A stretch of DNA of 51,655 nt, from the NCBI RefSeq assembly GCF_900129265.1, contig NZ_FQVG01000011.1, positions 1 to 51,655 on the forward strand, written 5' to 3'. The notes under the pieces are model-generated. The model was not told where the DNA came from, searched no databases, and worked only from the letters and a program-made list of their open reading frames with translations. The stretch is from Caloramator proteoclasticus DSM 10124. Its GTDB lineage: Bacteria > Bacillota > Clostridia > Clostridiales > Caloramatoraceae. Position numbers and translations under genes: made by a program. Numbering within the stretch: position 1 is the stretch's first letter; each line of letters starts with the position of its first letter. Below, piece by piece: positions 8,741 to 18,452 of the stretch.

Positions 8741-10690
8741 ATGGGAGAATTTAAAATAGTATCAAATTTTAAACCAACAGGAGACCAACCACAGGCAATA
8801 GAGAAACTTGTGGAGGGGATAAAAAGAGGAGATAGGTGTCAAACTCTTTTAGGAGTTACAGGTTCAGGAAAGACCTTTACTATGGCAAATATAATAGAAA
8901 GAGTTCAAAAACCAACTCTTGTTATTGCCCATAATAAAACTTTAGCAGCACAGCTTTGTAGTGAGTTTAAAGAATTTTTTCCTGAAAATGCAGTTGAATA
9001 TTTTGTTAGTTATTATGACTATTATCAACCAGAAGCCTATGTGCCTCATACAGACACATATATAGAAAAGGATGCATCCATAAACGATGAAATAGATAAG
9101 CTGAGACACTCTGCAACTTCTGCCCTGTTTGAAAGAAGGGATGTAATAATTGTAGCAAGTGTTTCCTGTATATATGGTTTAGGGGATCCTAATGAATATA
9201 GAGACCTTGTAGTTTCTTTAAGAGTAGGAATGGAAAGGGACAGGGATGAGGTTATAAGAAGGCTTGTTGATATACAATATCAAAGAAATGATATAAATTT
9301 TGTAAGAGGAACCTTTAGAGTAAGAGGAGATGTGCTTGAAATATTCCCAGCCTCTCAATCGGAAAAGGCTATAAGAGTTGAATTTTTTGGTGATGAGATA
9401 GATAGAATAACTGAGATAGATGTACTGACTGGTGAAATATTAGGAGAGAGAAAGCATATTTCTATTTTCCCTGCATCCCACTATGCTGCATCAAGAGAAA
9501 AGATTGAAAAGGCAATAGAGGGAATAGAAAAGGAATTAGAGGAAAGGTATAATGAATTATTGCAGAAGGAGAGACTTCTTGAAGCTCAAAGATTAAAACA
9601 AAGAACAAATTATGATATAGAGATGCTAAGGGAAGTTGGTTATTGTAATGGGATTGAAAATTACTCAAGACACTTTGATGGAAGGCAAAAAGGAGAACCT
9701 CCATACACTTTACTTGATTACTTCCCAGATGATTTTTTGATTTTTATAGATGAATCCCACGTAACACTTCCACAGCTTAGGGCTATGTATGCAGGAGATA
9801 AATCAAGAAAGGATAATTTAGTTGAGTATGGATTTAGACTTCCTTGTGCCTATGATAATAGACCTTTAAAATTTGAGGAGTTTGAAAAGAAGATAAATCA
9901 AGTTTTGTTTGTAAGTGCAACACCATCACAATATGAGATAGAAAATTCAACTCAAGTGGTGGAACAGATTATAAGACCAACTGGACTTCTTGATCCAGAA
10001 ATAGTAGTAAAACCAATTAAGGGACAAATTGATGATTTAATTGGAGAGATTAAAGCAACTATTTCAAGAGGATTTAGAATATTGGTTACTACTCTTACAA
10101 AAAAGATGGCTGAAGATTTAACTGAATACCTAAAGGATGTAGGCATAAAGGTTAGATATTTACATTCAGATATAGATACTCTTGAGAGAATGAGGATTAT
10201 TAGAGATCTAAGAAAAGGTGATTTTGATGTATTAGTAGGAATAAACCTTTTAAGAGAGGGGCTTGATATACCAGAGGTTGCCCTTGTTGCAATACTTGAT
10301 GCAGATAAAGAAGGCTTCTTGCGTTCAGAAACTTCACTTATACAGACAATAGGTAGAGCAGCAAGAAACGCAGAGAGTAAGGTTATAATGTATGCAGATA
10401 AAATGACTGACTCTATGAAAAGAGCAATTGATGAAACTAATAGAAGAAGAAAGATACAAATGGATTACAATAAGAAACACGGAATAGTACCTAAGACCGT
10501 TGTAAAACCAGTACACGAAATTATCGAAGCAACTAAGGTTGCTGAAGATAAGGAAATCTATAAGGCAGAGGATAAGGATTTATTAATTAGGACATTAGAA
10601 GAGATGATGCTTGAAGCGGCTAAAAATCTTGAGTTTGAAAGGGCAGCAGAGCTTAGAGATAAAATATATAAACTCAAAGGTATATCATAA
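8741..10690 (+). CDS. uvrB: Excinuclease ABC subunit B
   Basis: The 649-residue DNA-damage verification helicase of nucleotide excision repair receives DNA from UvrA and recruits UvrC. Walker [11 protein letters not shown] is near residues 38-47. The beta-hairpin region that locks on damaged DNA reads [12 protein letters not shown] near 92-103. DESHVT is the Walker B box, QTIGRAARN is motif VI, and the C-terminal UVR domain ([17 protein letters not shown]) binds UvrC. Length is standard. The ATG at 8741 follows AGAGGTG. It is co-oriented with uvrA 94 bases downstream and sits behind a strong SOS box, so damage induction through LexA is expected. Confidence 0.97.
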   Translation: MGEFKIVSNFKPTGDQPQAIEKLVEGIKRGDRCQTLLGVTGSGKTFTMANIIERVQKPTLVIAHNKTLAAQLCSEFKEFFPENAVEYFVSYYDYYQPEAYVPHTDTYIEKDASINDEIDKLRHSATSALFERRDVIIVASVSCIYGLGDPNEYRDLVVSLRVGMERDRDEVIRRLVDIQYQRNDINFVRGTFRVRGDVLEIFPASQSEKAIRVEFFGDEIDRITEIDVLTGEILGERKHISIFPASHYAASREKIEKAIEGIEKELEERYNELLQKERLLEAQRLKQRTNYDIEMLREVGYCNGIENYSRHFDGRQKGEPPYTLLDYFPDDFLIFIDESHVTLPQLRAMYAGDKSRKDNLVEYGFRLPCAYDNRPLKFEEFEKKINQVLFVSATPSQYEIENSTQVVEQIIRPTGLLDPEIVVKPIKGQIDDLIGEIKATISRGFRILVTTLTKKMAEDLTEYLKDVGIKVRYLHSDIDTLERMRIIRDLRKGDFDVLVGINLLREGLDIPEVALVAILDADKEGFLRSETSLIQTIGRAARNAESKVIMYADKMTDSMKRAIDETNRRRKIQMDYNKKHGIVPKTVVKPVHEIIEATKVAEDKEIYKAEDKDLLIRTLEEMMLEAAKNLEFERAAELRDKIYKLKGIS

Positions 10691-10698
10691 TTAATTTG

Positions 10699-10741
10699 GG
10701 TACATAATGTGGTAAATGGTTGTTTTATCACAATTTGTACC
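10699..10741 (+). other. Hairpin in the uvrB-uvrA spacer
   Basis: The outer arms GGTACA (10699-10704) and TGTACC (10736-10741) and the inner arms GTGGTAAA (10709-10716) and TTTATCAC (10724-10731, one G-U pair) form a long imperfect stem. Only a short T-rich tail follows, so a weak attenuator or processing site is possible and a strong terminator is unlikely. Confidence 0.45.
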
Positions 10742-10784
10742 TTTATTATGCATAAGTTTTAATATAAGAACAAGAGGTGAAAAG

Positions 10785-13598
10785 ATGGCTGTAGATAAAA
10801 TTATTATAAAGGGAGCAAGAGAACACAATCTTAAAAATATTGATGTTGAAATACCAAGAAATAAATTTGTTGTTTTGACTGGTCTTTCAGGTTCAGGCAA
10901 ATCTTCTCTTGCTTTTGATACAATTTATGCAGAGGGACAGAGAAGATATGTAGAGTCCCTTTCTGCCTATGCAAGACAGTTTTTAGGTCAGATGAATAAA
11001 CCAGATGTTGATTATATAGAGGGACTTTCTCCAGCTATATCTATAGATCAAAAGACAACCAGCAAAAATCCGCGTTCAACTGTTGGAACTGTTACAGAAA
11101 TATATGATTATTTAAGACTTCTATATGCAAGAATAGGTAAGCCTCATTGTCCAAAATGTGGTAGAGAAATAACTAAGATGAGTATAGATCAAATAGTAGA
11201 AAGGGTTCTTCAACTTGAAGAAAGAACAAAAATACAGGTTTTAGCACCTGTTGTTAGAGGCAGAAAAGGAGAACATTCAAAGCTATTTGAAAAGATAAAG
11301 AAGGATGGATTTGTTAGGGTAAGAGTAGATGGAACAGTTTATGATATAAATGATGAAATAAAGCTGGAAAAGAATAAAAAGCATAATATAGAGGTAGTTG
11401 TTGATAGAATAGTAATAAAGGAAGGAATTAAATCAAGACTTACAGATTCAATTGAAACTGCTCTGAAACTTTCTGAGGGACTTGTTATAATTGATGTAAT
11501 AGAAAAAGAAGAGATGCTCTTTAGTGAAAACTTTGCTTGTCCTGATTGTAATATTAGTATAGGAGAGATTACACCAAGGATGTTTTCCTTCAACAGCCCC
11601 TTTGGTAAATGTGACGTGTGTGATGGTTTAGGTTCATTGATGGAGATAAGCCCTCATCTTGTTATAAAGGATATGGAGCTATCAATAAATGAAGGAGCCA
11701 TAAAGCCTTGGGGTGAACTTAGAGATGATACTTGGACATATTCAATACTTTATGGCCTTTCAAAACATTATGGATTTAGTCTTGATGAACCCCTTAAAAA
11801 TCTGCCTAAGGATATATTAAATTTACTTCTTTATGGTAATGATGGCGAAAAGTTTATGGTGAGTTTTGAGAGGGAATATGGGAAAGGCGAAATGATGTAT
11901 AGCTTTGAGGGTATAATTCCAAACCTCCAAAGAAGATATAAGGAGACTAATTCTGAGTATATCAGGAATGAAATAGAGGGGTATATGGAGTTCAAAACTT
12001 GTCCAAAGTGTAAAGGAGCAAGACTTAGGGAGGAGAGCTTGTCAGTTACAATAGGTGGACTTTCAATAGATAAATTTTGTGATATGTCAATAAAAAAGGA
12101 GCTTGAGTTTATAGAAAATTTAAATTTAACAGAGAAGGAGGAAAAGATTGCCCACCAAATTTTAAAGGAGATAAAGGCAAGATTAACCTTCCTGATAAAT
12201 GTCGGATTAGACTATCTAACTCTATCAAGGGCAGCATCTACATTATCAGGTGGTGAGTCTCAAAGAATAAGACTGGCAACACAGATAGGCTCAAGTCTTG
12301 TCGGAGTTTTATATATACTTGATGAACCAAGTATAGGACTTCATCAAAGGGATAACGATAGACTTCTTGATACTTTAAAACACTTAAGGGATTTAGGCAA
12401 CACGTTAATTGTTGTAGAACACGATGAAGATACTATAAGAGCAGCAGACCATATAATTGATATTGGTCCTGGTGCAGGAACCCACGGAGGAAGAATTGTG
12501 GCACAGGGTACACCTGATGAGATTGCAGCAGATGAAAACTCAATAACAGGACAATATCTATCAGGTAGAAGAAGGATTGAAGTTCCAGAAAAAAGAAGAG
12601 AACCTAAGGGATATATTGAAGTTGTAGGTGCAGCAGAAAATAATCTTAAAAATATAAATGTAAAATTTCCGCTTGGTGTTTTTACTTGTGTAACTGGAGT
12701 TTCAGGTTCAGGTAAAAGTACGCTAATAAACGAAATTCTTTATAAAGGTGCAGCAAAGAGAATATTAAATATCAAAGATACACCAGGAAAACATAAGGAT
12801 ATATTAGGGCTTGAACAGATAGATAAAATAATAGATATTGACCAATCTCCAATAGGTAGAACACCACGTTCAAATCCTGCAACGTATACGGGAGTCTTTG
12901 ATTATATAAGAGAAGTATTTGCTCAAACTCCAGAGGCAAAAATGAGGGGATATAAACCTGGAAGATTTAGTTTTAATGTTAAGGGTGGACGTTGTGAGGC
13001 TTGTTCGGGTGATGGTATAATTAAAATTGAAATGCAGTTTTTATCTGATGTCTACATTCCTTGTGAGGTTTGCAAAGGAAAAAGATACAATAGTGAAACG
13101 TTAGAGGTTAAATATAAGGGTAAAAATATAGCAGAAGTTCTTGATATGACAGTTGAGGAGGCATTAGAATTCTTTGAAAATATACCAAGGATAAAAAATA
13201 AACTTCAAACACTCTATGATGTTGGGTTATCCTATATTAAACTTGGTCAGCCATCAACACAACTATCAGGTGGAGAAGCACAAAGGATTAAGCTTGCATA
13301 TGAATTATCAAAAAGAAGTACTGGACGAACGCTTTATATCTTAGATGAACCAACAACAGGTCTTCATATTGAAGATGTGAGAAGGCTTATTGAAATAATA
13401 CAGAGATTAACTGATGCAGGCAATACCGTAATTGTAATTGAACATAATTTAGACGTTATAAAATGTGCTGATTATATAATAGATTTAGGCCCAGAGGGTG
13501 GAGACTTAGGAGGAACAGTAATAGCAAAGGGAACTCCAGAGGAGATTATAAAAGTTAAAAAGTCCTACACAGGAATGTATTTAAAGAAATATTTATAA
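10785..13598 (+). CDS. uvrA: Excinuclease ABC subunit A
   Basis: The 937-residue damage-recognition ATPase of nucleotide excision repair carries two ABC ATPase modules. The first Walker A is GLSGSGKSS near residue 31 and the second is GVSGSGKST in the C-terminal half. Each module has an LSGGE signature (TLSGGESQR and QLSGGEAQR). Zinc-binding CxxC pairs are visible (CPKCG, CPDCN, CPKCK, CEACSG, CEVCKG). I start at the ATG at 10785 behind AAGAGGTG. An upstream in-frame GTG at 10716 would add 23 residues foreign to the family and would run through the intergenic hairpin. It is probably cotranscribed with uvrB. Confidence 0.97.
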   Translation: MAVDKIIIKGAREHNLKNIDVEIPRNKFVVLTGLSGSGKSSLAFDTIYAEGQRRYVESLSAYARQFLGQMNKPDVDYIEGLSPAISIDQKTTSKNPRSTVGTVTEIYDYLRLLYARIGKPHCPKCGREITKMSIDQIVERVLQLEERTKIQVLAPVVRGRKGEHSKLFEKIKKDGFVRVRVDGTVYDINDEIKLEKNKKHNIEVVVDRIVIKEGIKSRLTDSIETALKLSEGLVIIDVIEKEEMLFSENFACPDCNISIGEITPRMFSFNSPFGKCDVCDGLGSLMEISPHLVIKDMELSINEGAIKPWGELRDDTWTYSILYGLSKHYGFSLDEPLKNLPKDILNLLLYGNDGEKFMVSFEREYGKGEMMYSFEGIIPNLQRRYKETNSEYIRNEIEGYMEFKTCPKCKGARLREESLSVTIGGLSIDKFCDMSIKKELEFIENLNLTEKEEKIAHQILKEIKARLTFLINVGLDYLTLSRAASTLSGGESQRIRLATQIGSSLVGVLYILDEPSIGLHQRDNDRLLDTLKHLRDLGNTLIVVEHDEDTIRAADHIIDIGPGAGTHGGRIVAQGTPDEIAADENSITGQYLSGRRRIEVPEKRREPKGYIEVVGAAENNLKNINVKFPLGVFTCVTGVSGSGKSTLINEILYKGAAKRILNIKDTPGKHKDILGLEQIDKIIDIDQSPIGRTPRSNPATYTGVFDYIREVFAQTPEAKMRGYKPGRFSFNVKGGRCEACSGDGIIKIEMQFLSDVYIPCEVCKGKRYNSETLEVKYKGKNIAEVLDMTVEEALEFFENIPRIKNKLQTLYDVGLSYIKLGQPSTQLSGGEAQRIKLAYELSKRSTGRTLYILDEPTTGLHIEDVRRLIEIIQRLTDAGNTVIVIEHNLDVIKCADYIIDLGPEGGDLGGTVIAKGTPEEIIKVKKSYTGMYLKKYL

Positions 13599-13628
13599 AG
13601 GGGAAGTTTTTCTTCCTCTTTAATTTTG
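13597..13628 (+). terminator. Terminator of uvrA
   Basis: The arms AAAGGGGAAG (13597-13606) and CTTCCTCTTT (13612-13621) pair with one G-U and are followed by TAATTTT. The hairpin begins at the uvrA stop codon. Confidence 0.8.
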
Positions 13629-13639
13629 GAGGGGATTTT

Positions 13640-14221
13640 ATGAATAAATTAAAAAGGTTTGTTTTAACAGTGTTGGCTTTTGGGGTATTTGTGTATTTAT
13701 TTCTTCTTTCAATGATAATAGGCTTTGGTTTTTCAAGTAAAGAAAAAGAGGCCGATTGTGTTATTGTTTTAGGATGTAGGGTATATGGTAAACTTATGAG
13801 TCCTTTTTTGATGGAAAGAACTGATAAAGGGTTAAGTCTTTTAAACGAAGGTAAAGTTAAGCATATAATTGTGTCAGGTGGTAAAGGACAGGGGGAAGGT
13901 ATAGAGGAAGCAGAGGCAATGAAGGAGTATTTGATAGCAAAAGGTGTTAGTAAGGAAAAGATTTTAGTTGAAAATAAATCGAAAAATACATATGAAAATT
14001 TAAAATACAGTAAAGAAATTATGAATAGAAAAAATCTTAAATCAGCCATTATTGTTTCAAATAAGTTTCATCTTTTTCGCTCTATGGTAGTTGCAAAAAA
14101 GTTTGGTATAAATGCCTCTTATCAAGGAGTGTTTGTTAAAAAGCACATTGGTGATGAAATTTATGGATATTTAAGGGAACCCTTTGCTTTAATTAAATAT
14201 ATTGTAAAATCATATATTTAA
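13640..14221 (+). CDS. YdcF/SanA-like DUF218 protein, membrane-anchored
   Basis: The 193-residue protein has one N-terminal membrane segment (about 9-31) followed by a DUF218 domain. ADCVIVLGCRVYG, the acidic SGGKGQGEGIEEAEAMKEYL, ENKSKNTYENLKYSKEIM and SNKFHLFRSMVVAKKFG are characteristic of the YdcF/SanA group, which is linked to envelope integrity or nucleotide binding. The substrate is not known. GGAGGGG precedes the ATG. The gene sits between the uvrA terminator and a signalling protein, with 55 bases to the next start. Family assignment is firm and the function is open. Confidence 0.85.
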   Translation: MNKLKRFVLTVLAFGVFVYLFLLSMIIGFGFSSKEKEADCVIVLGCRVYGKLMSPFLMERTDKGLSLLNEGKVKHIIVSGGKGQGEGIEEAEAMKEYLIAKGVSKEKILVENKSKNTYENLKYSKEIMNRKNLKSAIIVSNKFHLFRSMVVAKKFGINASYQGVFVKKHIGDEIYGYLREPFALIKYIVKSYI

Positions 14222-14276
14222 AAAAATTAAAAAATTTATTATAATTAGATTAAGGAAGTGATTTGGGGGAAGTGCT

Positions 14277-16697
14277 ATGAGTATTTTAAGTGAAATATAT
14301 GATTTATCTAAAGAACCTATATTTTTTATATCTCCTAATATTGATATTAAATTTCACATCATAAAACAAAATAGAGATGCTTTAAACATTAGATTTAGAA
14401 ATTTATTAGAGGATGATATATTTTGTGATGAATATTCTATATTTAATATTGACTATTTGGTTAAACAAATGATTACATACTTAAATAATAGAGAATCTTC
14501 TTCTAATTATTTTGACGAAGTAGAAAAAAATATTGAAACATTTGAGGGAAAGTATGTATTTTATATAAATGCTTTTCTATCCTTCTATTATTTTGATACA
14601 AATAATTATGAGATGGCTGAACAGTATTTAAAGTATGCTCTAAATTATATAAAAAAGAATGAATGTACAGATTATGAAAGGATGTGCATATATTCTTTAA
14701 CTGCAAATTTTCTACAAAAGACAAAGGATATATTTATAAGCGGCTCGGAGGCATATTTTTTAAAGGCTCTAAGGCTTGTAAAAGGAGTAGACAAGCTTGC
14801 AGAAATTGCTATACTTAATGCTATATCTTATCACTACCATAATATCGAAAGAATAGATGATTCTATAAAATATATTAACAGAGCCCTAAATATTGCAGAT
14901 GAGATAAACATTCCTGATGTTGTTTTTTCAACATATAAAAATGCTGGTATTATTTATGTCACAAAGGGAAATTTTGAAAGAGCCTCATATTATTTTGAAA
15001 AGGCTATAAGATGTATAGAACACATTGAAGATAAGATGGAATATATTAAGTTATTAAACACCTTAGGTTATGTTGAGTTTTTAAAGGGAGATTTTAAATC
15101 TTCTATTGAAACCTTTAAAAGAGCAATAAATATTTTAACAAATCTTAGCAATGTAACGAAGCTTTTAGATGAATCAGTTAAAACCTTTGATAATATAGCC
15201 TTGACTTGTAAGTTTTTGGGTGATATAGAGGCTTCAATATATATGCAGGAATTGAGTAAGGATATTCTTGAGAATATTAATTATATTAATAGGGTTAATG
15301 AAGTACACAACTTAAGCAAGGTATATACTGACTTAGGAATTGATTATTTGATATATAAAAATGATATAAATAGGGCTGAATATTATTTAAAATTAGCATA
15401 CAATTATACAGATGAAAATGAGCATTATATTAAAAGAAGTAAAAAGTTACTTTTAGATGCTTTGATAAATTATAATAAATATCAAGATGGACTTGATTTA
15501 TTCCACAAGACAATTGATTTGTTAATCCAAAAGGGAAGCGATAATTTATATGTACAGATTATTCTTATGGAGTTTTTAACATATTATTATAGTTTATCTA
15601 TGGATGAATCTAAATTTAATATGGCAAAAAATATTGCAGAAAAGTATTGCTTAGAAAAACAGTTTGAGGCACTTAAAAGAACTATATTAGAAAACTATAG
15701 AATAGATGAGTTTAATGTTTTATCAAATCCTCTTAATTTCTTTAGACTGCTTTCATTGCAAAGGAAACAAATACTTCTTGAAACAAGAAAGAGTAGGGAT
15801 TATGAAATTTTTGAAGAACTGTCCTTTAGTATTTCTTCTTGTCAAAATATAGAGGATTTGTTTAAAACAGCTTCAGATGTATTGAACAAGTACTTCCTCT
15901 CTAAGAGTTTGTTAGTATTTTCCTATGATACACAGCAGGTTTTAGTTATATATTCAGACAGTGATTTAAAGGAAAAAGGCGTAGGTTTTATAAAGGAATT
16001 AGTAGATAATTTTAGAATGGATAGCGGAGTAATAAATTTAAATAACGAATGCACAAAATCCTGTATTGTTTCAAAGATAATGGACGATGAGGGATTATAT
16101 TATTTTGTTCTCTGTAATGATTCTAAAAGTGATTGGTATTTTAATTTAGAACAGGTAAAGACCTTTAATCTTCTTGTGAATAATATGTTTTTAAAATATA
16201 AAAATATATGTCAACTGGAAACGATAAAACTTAGTGTAGTAACCGATTATATGACAGGGCTTAAGAATGCAGCCTATTACAATAAAAGAATTAAGGAATT
16301 GATCCAAAGATATAACAAAAATAATATTGAATTTGGTATGGCACTTATGGACTTAAATAAGTTTAAACAGATAAATGATAAGTTTGGGCACGAGGCAGGA
16401 GATAGTGCTATAAAACATTTTGCTAAAATACTTAAAAATGAAATGCAAAATACTGCTGAAATAATACGCTATGGAGGGGATGAGTTTATTCTTCTTTTTG
16501 AAGAGGATTATAAAAAGGTTGAAGCTTTAATATACAAGGTTAAATTAGAATTAAAAAATAATCCACTATTTATTGATGATGTAAAAATAATTTTAGATTT
16601 TTCCTATGGTATAGAGATGTATCACGGTCAGGGAGAAGCTAATCTGTTTAAAAATACAGATTTTAAAATGTATAAAAATAAGAATAAAGTTTCATAA
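14277..16697 (+). CDS. TPR-repeat protein with C-terminal GGDEF (diguanylate cyclase) domain
   Basis: The 806-residue predicted cytoplasmic protein has no signal peptide or membrane segment. Residues about 90-450 form a run of tetratricopeptide-like helical pairs, for example ASYYFEKAIRCIEHIEDK and DFKSSIETFKRAINIL. A region at about 510-640 looks like a GAF-type sensor fold. The GGDEF domain (about 650-806) contains DYMTGLKNAAYYNKRI, FGHEAGDSAI and an intact YGGDEF (motif 733-737). The inhibitory I-site RxxD that normally precedes the motif is absent (NTAE instead), so product feedback inhibition is unlikely. It probably makes cyclic di-GMP in response to protein or ligand binding. The GAF call is tentative. 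Confidence 0.88.
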   Translation: MSILSEIYDLSKEPIFFISPNIDIKFHIIKQNRDALNIRFRNLLEDDIFCDEYSIFNIDYLVKQMITYLNNRESSSNYFDEVEKNIETFEGKYVFYINAFLSFYYFDTNNYEMAEQYLKYALNYIKKNECTDYERMCIYSLTANFLQKTKDIFISGSEAYFLKALRLVKGVDKLAEIAILNAISYHYHNIERIDDSIKYINRALNIADEINIPDVVFSTYKNAGIIYVTKGNFERASYYFEKAIRCIEHIEDKMEYIKLLNTLGYVEFLKGDFKSSIETFKRAINILTNLSNVTKLLDESVKTFDNIALTCKFLGDIEASIYMQELSKDILENINYINRVNEVHNLSKVYTDLGIDYLIYKNDINRAEYYLKLAYNYTDENEHYIKRSKKLLLDALINYNKYQDGLDLFHKTIDLLIQKGSDNLYVQIILMEFLTYYYSLSMDESKFNMAKNIAEKYCLEKQFEALKRTILENYRIDEFNVLSNPLNFFRLLSLQRKQILLETRKSRDYEIFEELSFSISSCQNIEDLFKTASDVLNKYFLSKSLLVFSYDTQQVLVIYSDSDLKEKGVGFIKELVDNFRMDSGVINLNNECTKSCIVSKIMDDEGLYYFVLCNDSKSDWYFNLEQVKTFNLLVNNMFLKYKNICQLETIKLSVVTDYMTGLKNAAYYNKRIKELIQRYNKNNIEFGMALMDLNKFKQINDKFGHEAGDSAIKHFAKILKNEMQNTAEIIRYGGDEFILLFEEDYKKVEALIYKVKLELKNNPLFIDDVKIILDFSYGIEMYHGQGEANLFKNTDFKMYKNKNKVS

Positions 16698-16706
16698 ATA
16701 TTAAAG

Positions 16707-16748
16707 AAGTAAACAAAAGGAGTATAGCTTTTGTTTACTTTTATTTTT
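16707..16748 (+). terminator. Terminator after the GGDEF gene
   Basis: The arms AAGTAAACAAAAG (16707-16719) and CTTTTGTTTACTT (16728-16740) are perfect over 13 bp and are followed by TTATTTTT. Confidence 0.93.
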
Positions 16749-16776
16749 GGTTTAAAAAGATAAAATATGGTATAAT
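16747..16776 (+). promoter_or_regulatory. Promoter of the FHA-SEDS-PBP operon
   Basis: A perfect TATAAT (16771-16776) lies 18 bases after TTGGTT (16747-16752). It directly follows the GGDEF terminator and precedes the FHA gene by about 28 bases. Confidence 0.6.
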
Positions 16777-16803
16777 ATTTAAAAAAGAATACGAGGTGTT
16801 GAT

Positions 16804-17223
16804 ATGGTAAGATATGTTTCAACAGCATTAAAATTTATTATAATAGCAATTATCTATGTAATTATATTTAGGATTATAAGGTTAATGTATATAGATTTAA
16901 AAAGAAAAGGGAGATTAAAGGAGGATATGGACTTAGCTCTTGAAGTTCTTGATGCTCCAGAGGATATAAATATTTCAAGGGGCAGTGTTTATCCTATAAG
17001 GGATAGCATTACAATTGGAAGAAAAGAAGATAATTCAATAGTAATTGAAGATGCATATGTATCTAACTATCACGCAAAAATTATATTAGAGGATGATATA
17101 TATATAAAGGATTTAGATAGTACAAATGGTACGTATGTAAATGGTAAAAGGATTGATAGGTTAACTAAGATATCAGAAGGAGATTTAATTGAAATAGGCA
17201 GAATTACATTTAAGGTAATATAG
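16804..17223 (+). CDS. Membrane-anchored FHA-domain protein
   Basis: The 139-residue protein has an N-terminal membrane helix (about 6-29), a short linker, and a forkhead-associated domain (about 58-139). The phosphothreonine-binding residues are visible: SITIGRKEDNSIVI (Gly-Arg), VSNYHAKII (Ser and His), and STNGTYVNG (Asn). FHA domains bind phosphothreonine peptides made by Hanks-type kinases. It stands first in an operon with a SEDS glycosyltransferase and a class B penicillin-binding protein. That suggests it links Ser/Thr kinase signalling to wall synthesis, as in the actinobacterial fha-rodA-pbpA clusters. No kinase or phosphatase gene is in this window. GAGGTG precedes the ATG. Confidence 0.9.
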   Translation: MVRYVSTALKFIIIAIIYVIIFRIIRLMYIDLKRKGRLKEDMDLALEVLDAPEDINISRGSVYPIRDSITIGRKEDNSIVIEDAYVSNYHAKIILEDDIYIKDLDSTNGTYVNGKRIDRLTKISEGDLIEIGRITFKVI

Positions 17224-17235
17224 AGGTGTAATATT

Positions 17236-18450
17236 ATGGAACTTGAAAAAAAGGTACTACATAGCATTTATTTTGTAACCTTCTTTTTATTTTTTAATTT
17301 ATGTTTTATTACAGAAAAAATAGATTTAGTTCCGCTAATTTTTTGTTTGTCATCAATAATTTTAATTGCATATTCAAATTTTATTATAAGAAAATTTTAT
17401 CCAAGAGGAGATAAATTTTTATTTTTAATTTCAGTATTGCTATGTCAAATAGGAATTGTAATGATATATAGACTCGATATAAAAACAAAAAACTTTGAAA
17501 TTCCACGCTATGCTTTAAAGCAGATGACTTGGTTCACTATAGGTATCACTATTTTTATGATTATACTATTTATTGCTCCTAAAATGATAAGAATCTCAAG
17601 GTATAAGTATGTATATATATTTATTGCACTTTCACTTCTTATGTCAACTCTATTTATTGGAAAGGAAATAAAAGGTTCTAAAAATTGGATTGTAATAGGA
17701 GCCTTTAGTTTTCAGCCTTCGGAAATAGCGAAATTTTTTATTATTTTATATTTAGCTTCAGCACTTTCAAAACAGATAAATAAAAGAGACATAATAGAGA
17801 CTGTTGTTTTTACTTTTTTTGCAATAGGATTTTTAGTTTTAGAGAAGGATTTGGGTGCTGCACTTATTTTCTTTGGTATTTATCTTGTAATGTTGTATAT
17901 AGCAACGTCTGATGCAAAATACGTGGGATTAGGTCTTTTAGCCTTCAGTTTAGGTGGACTTTTAAGTTATTTCATATTTAATCACGTTAGAATTAGAGTA
18001 CAAATATGGTTAAATCCTTGGAAATATAAACTGGATAAAGGTTATCAGATATGTCAATCCCTATTTGCTATAGCATCTGGTGGTCTATTTGGCCGAGGCC
18101 TTGGACTTGGTTATCCTTACCTAATTCCTCTTGCAATAAATGATTTTATATTTTCTGCAATTGCAGAGGAATTTGGATTAATTGGTGCCTCTGCTCTAAT
18201 AATTCTATATTTTTTGCTTGTATATAGAGGGCTAAGAACTGCAATTTATTCTAAGGATAATTTTTCACAACTTGTAGCGGTAGGTATTTCAAGTATGCTG
18301 GCCTTTCAGGTTTTTGTAGTAATTGGTGGGGTAACAAAAATGATACCGATGACAGGTATAACATTACCCTTTGTAAGTTATGGTGGAAGTTCTATGCTAT
18401 TAAACTTTTTATCTTTAGGTGTTCTATATAAAATTTCTGAAGGGAGATAA
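17236..18450 (+). CDS. FtsW/RodA/SpoVE-family peptidoglycan glycosyltransferase
   Basis: The 404-residue multi-pass membrane protein of the SEDS family polymerises lipid II into glycan strands together with a class B penicillin-binding protein. About ten hydrophobic segments are visible. Conserved SEDS blocks include GSKNWIVIGAFSFQPSEIAK, VLEKDLGAALIFF (with the essential Asp), ASGGLFGRGLGLG, DFIFSAIAEEFGLIG, and MTGITLPFVSYGGSSML. It lies 12 bases after the FHA gene and two bases before the PBP gene. The pairing with a short PBP suggests a RodA-like role in elongation or spore cortex synthesis rather than FtsW in division. The exact paralogue cannot be named from the sequence alone. Confidence 0.92.
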   Translation: MELEKKVLHSIYFVTFFLFFNLCFITEKIDLVPLIFCLSSIILIAYSNFIIRKFYPRGDKFLFLISVLLCQIGIVMIYRLDIKTKNFEIPRYALKQMTWFTIGITIFMIILFIAPKMIRISRYKYVYIFIALSLLMSTLFIGKEIKGSKNWIVIGAFSFQPSEIAKFFIILYLASALSKQINKRDIIETVVFTFFAIGFLVLEKDLGAALIFFGIYLVMLYIATSDAKYVGLGLLAFSLGGLLSYFIFNHVRIRVQIWLNPWKYKLDKGYQICQSLFAIASGGLFGRGLGLGYPYLIPLAINDFIFSAIAEEFGLIGASALIILYFLLVYRGLRTAIYSKDNFSQLVAVGISSMLAFQVFVVIGGVTKMIPMTGITLPFVSYGGSSMLLNFLSLGVLYKISEGR

Positions 18451-18452
18451 AA

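Noticed and set aside
10716-10784. GTG start for uvrA with 23 extra residues
   Set aside because: The extra part crosses the intergenic hairpin and has no family similarity; ATG 10785 has a good ribosome site.
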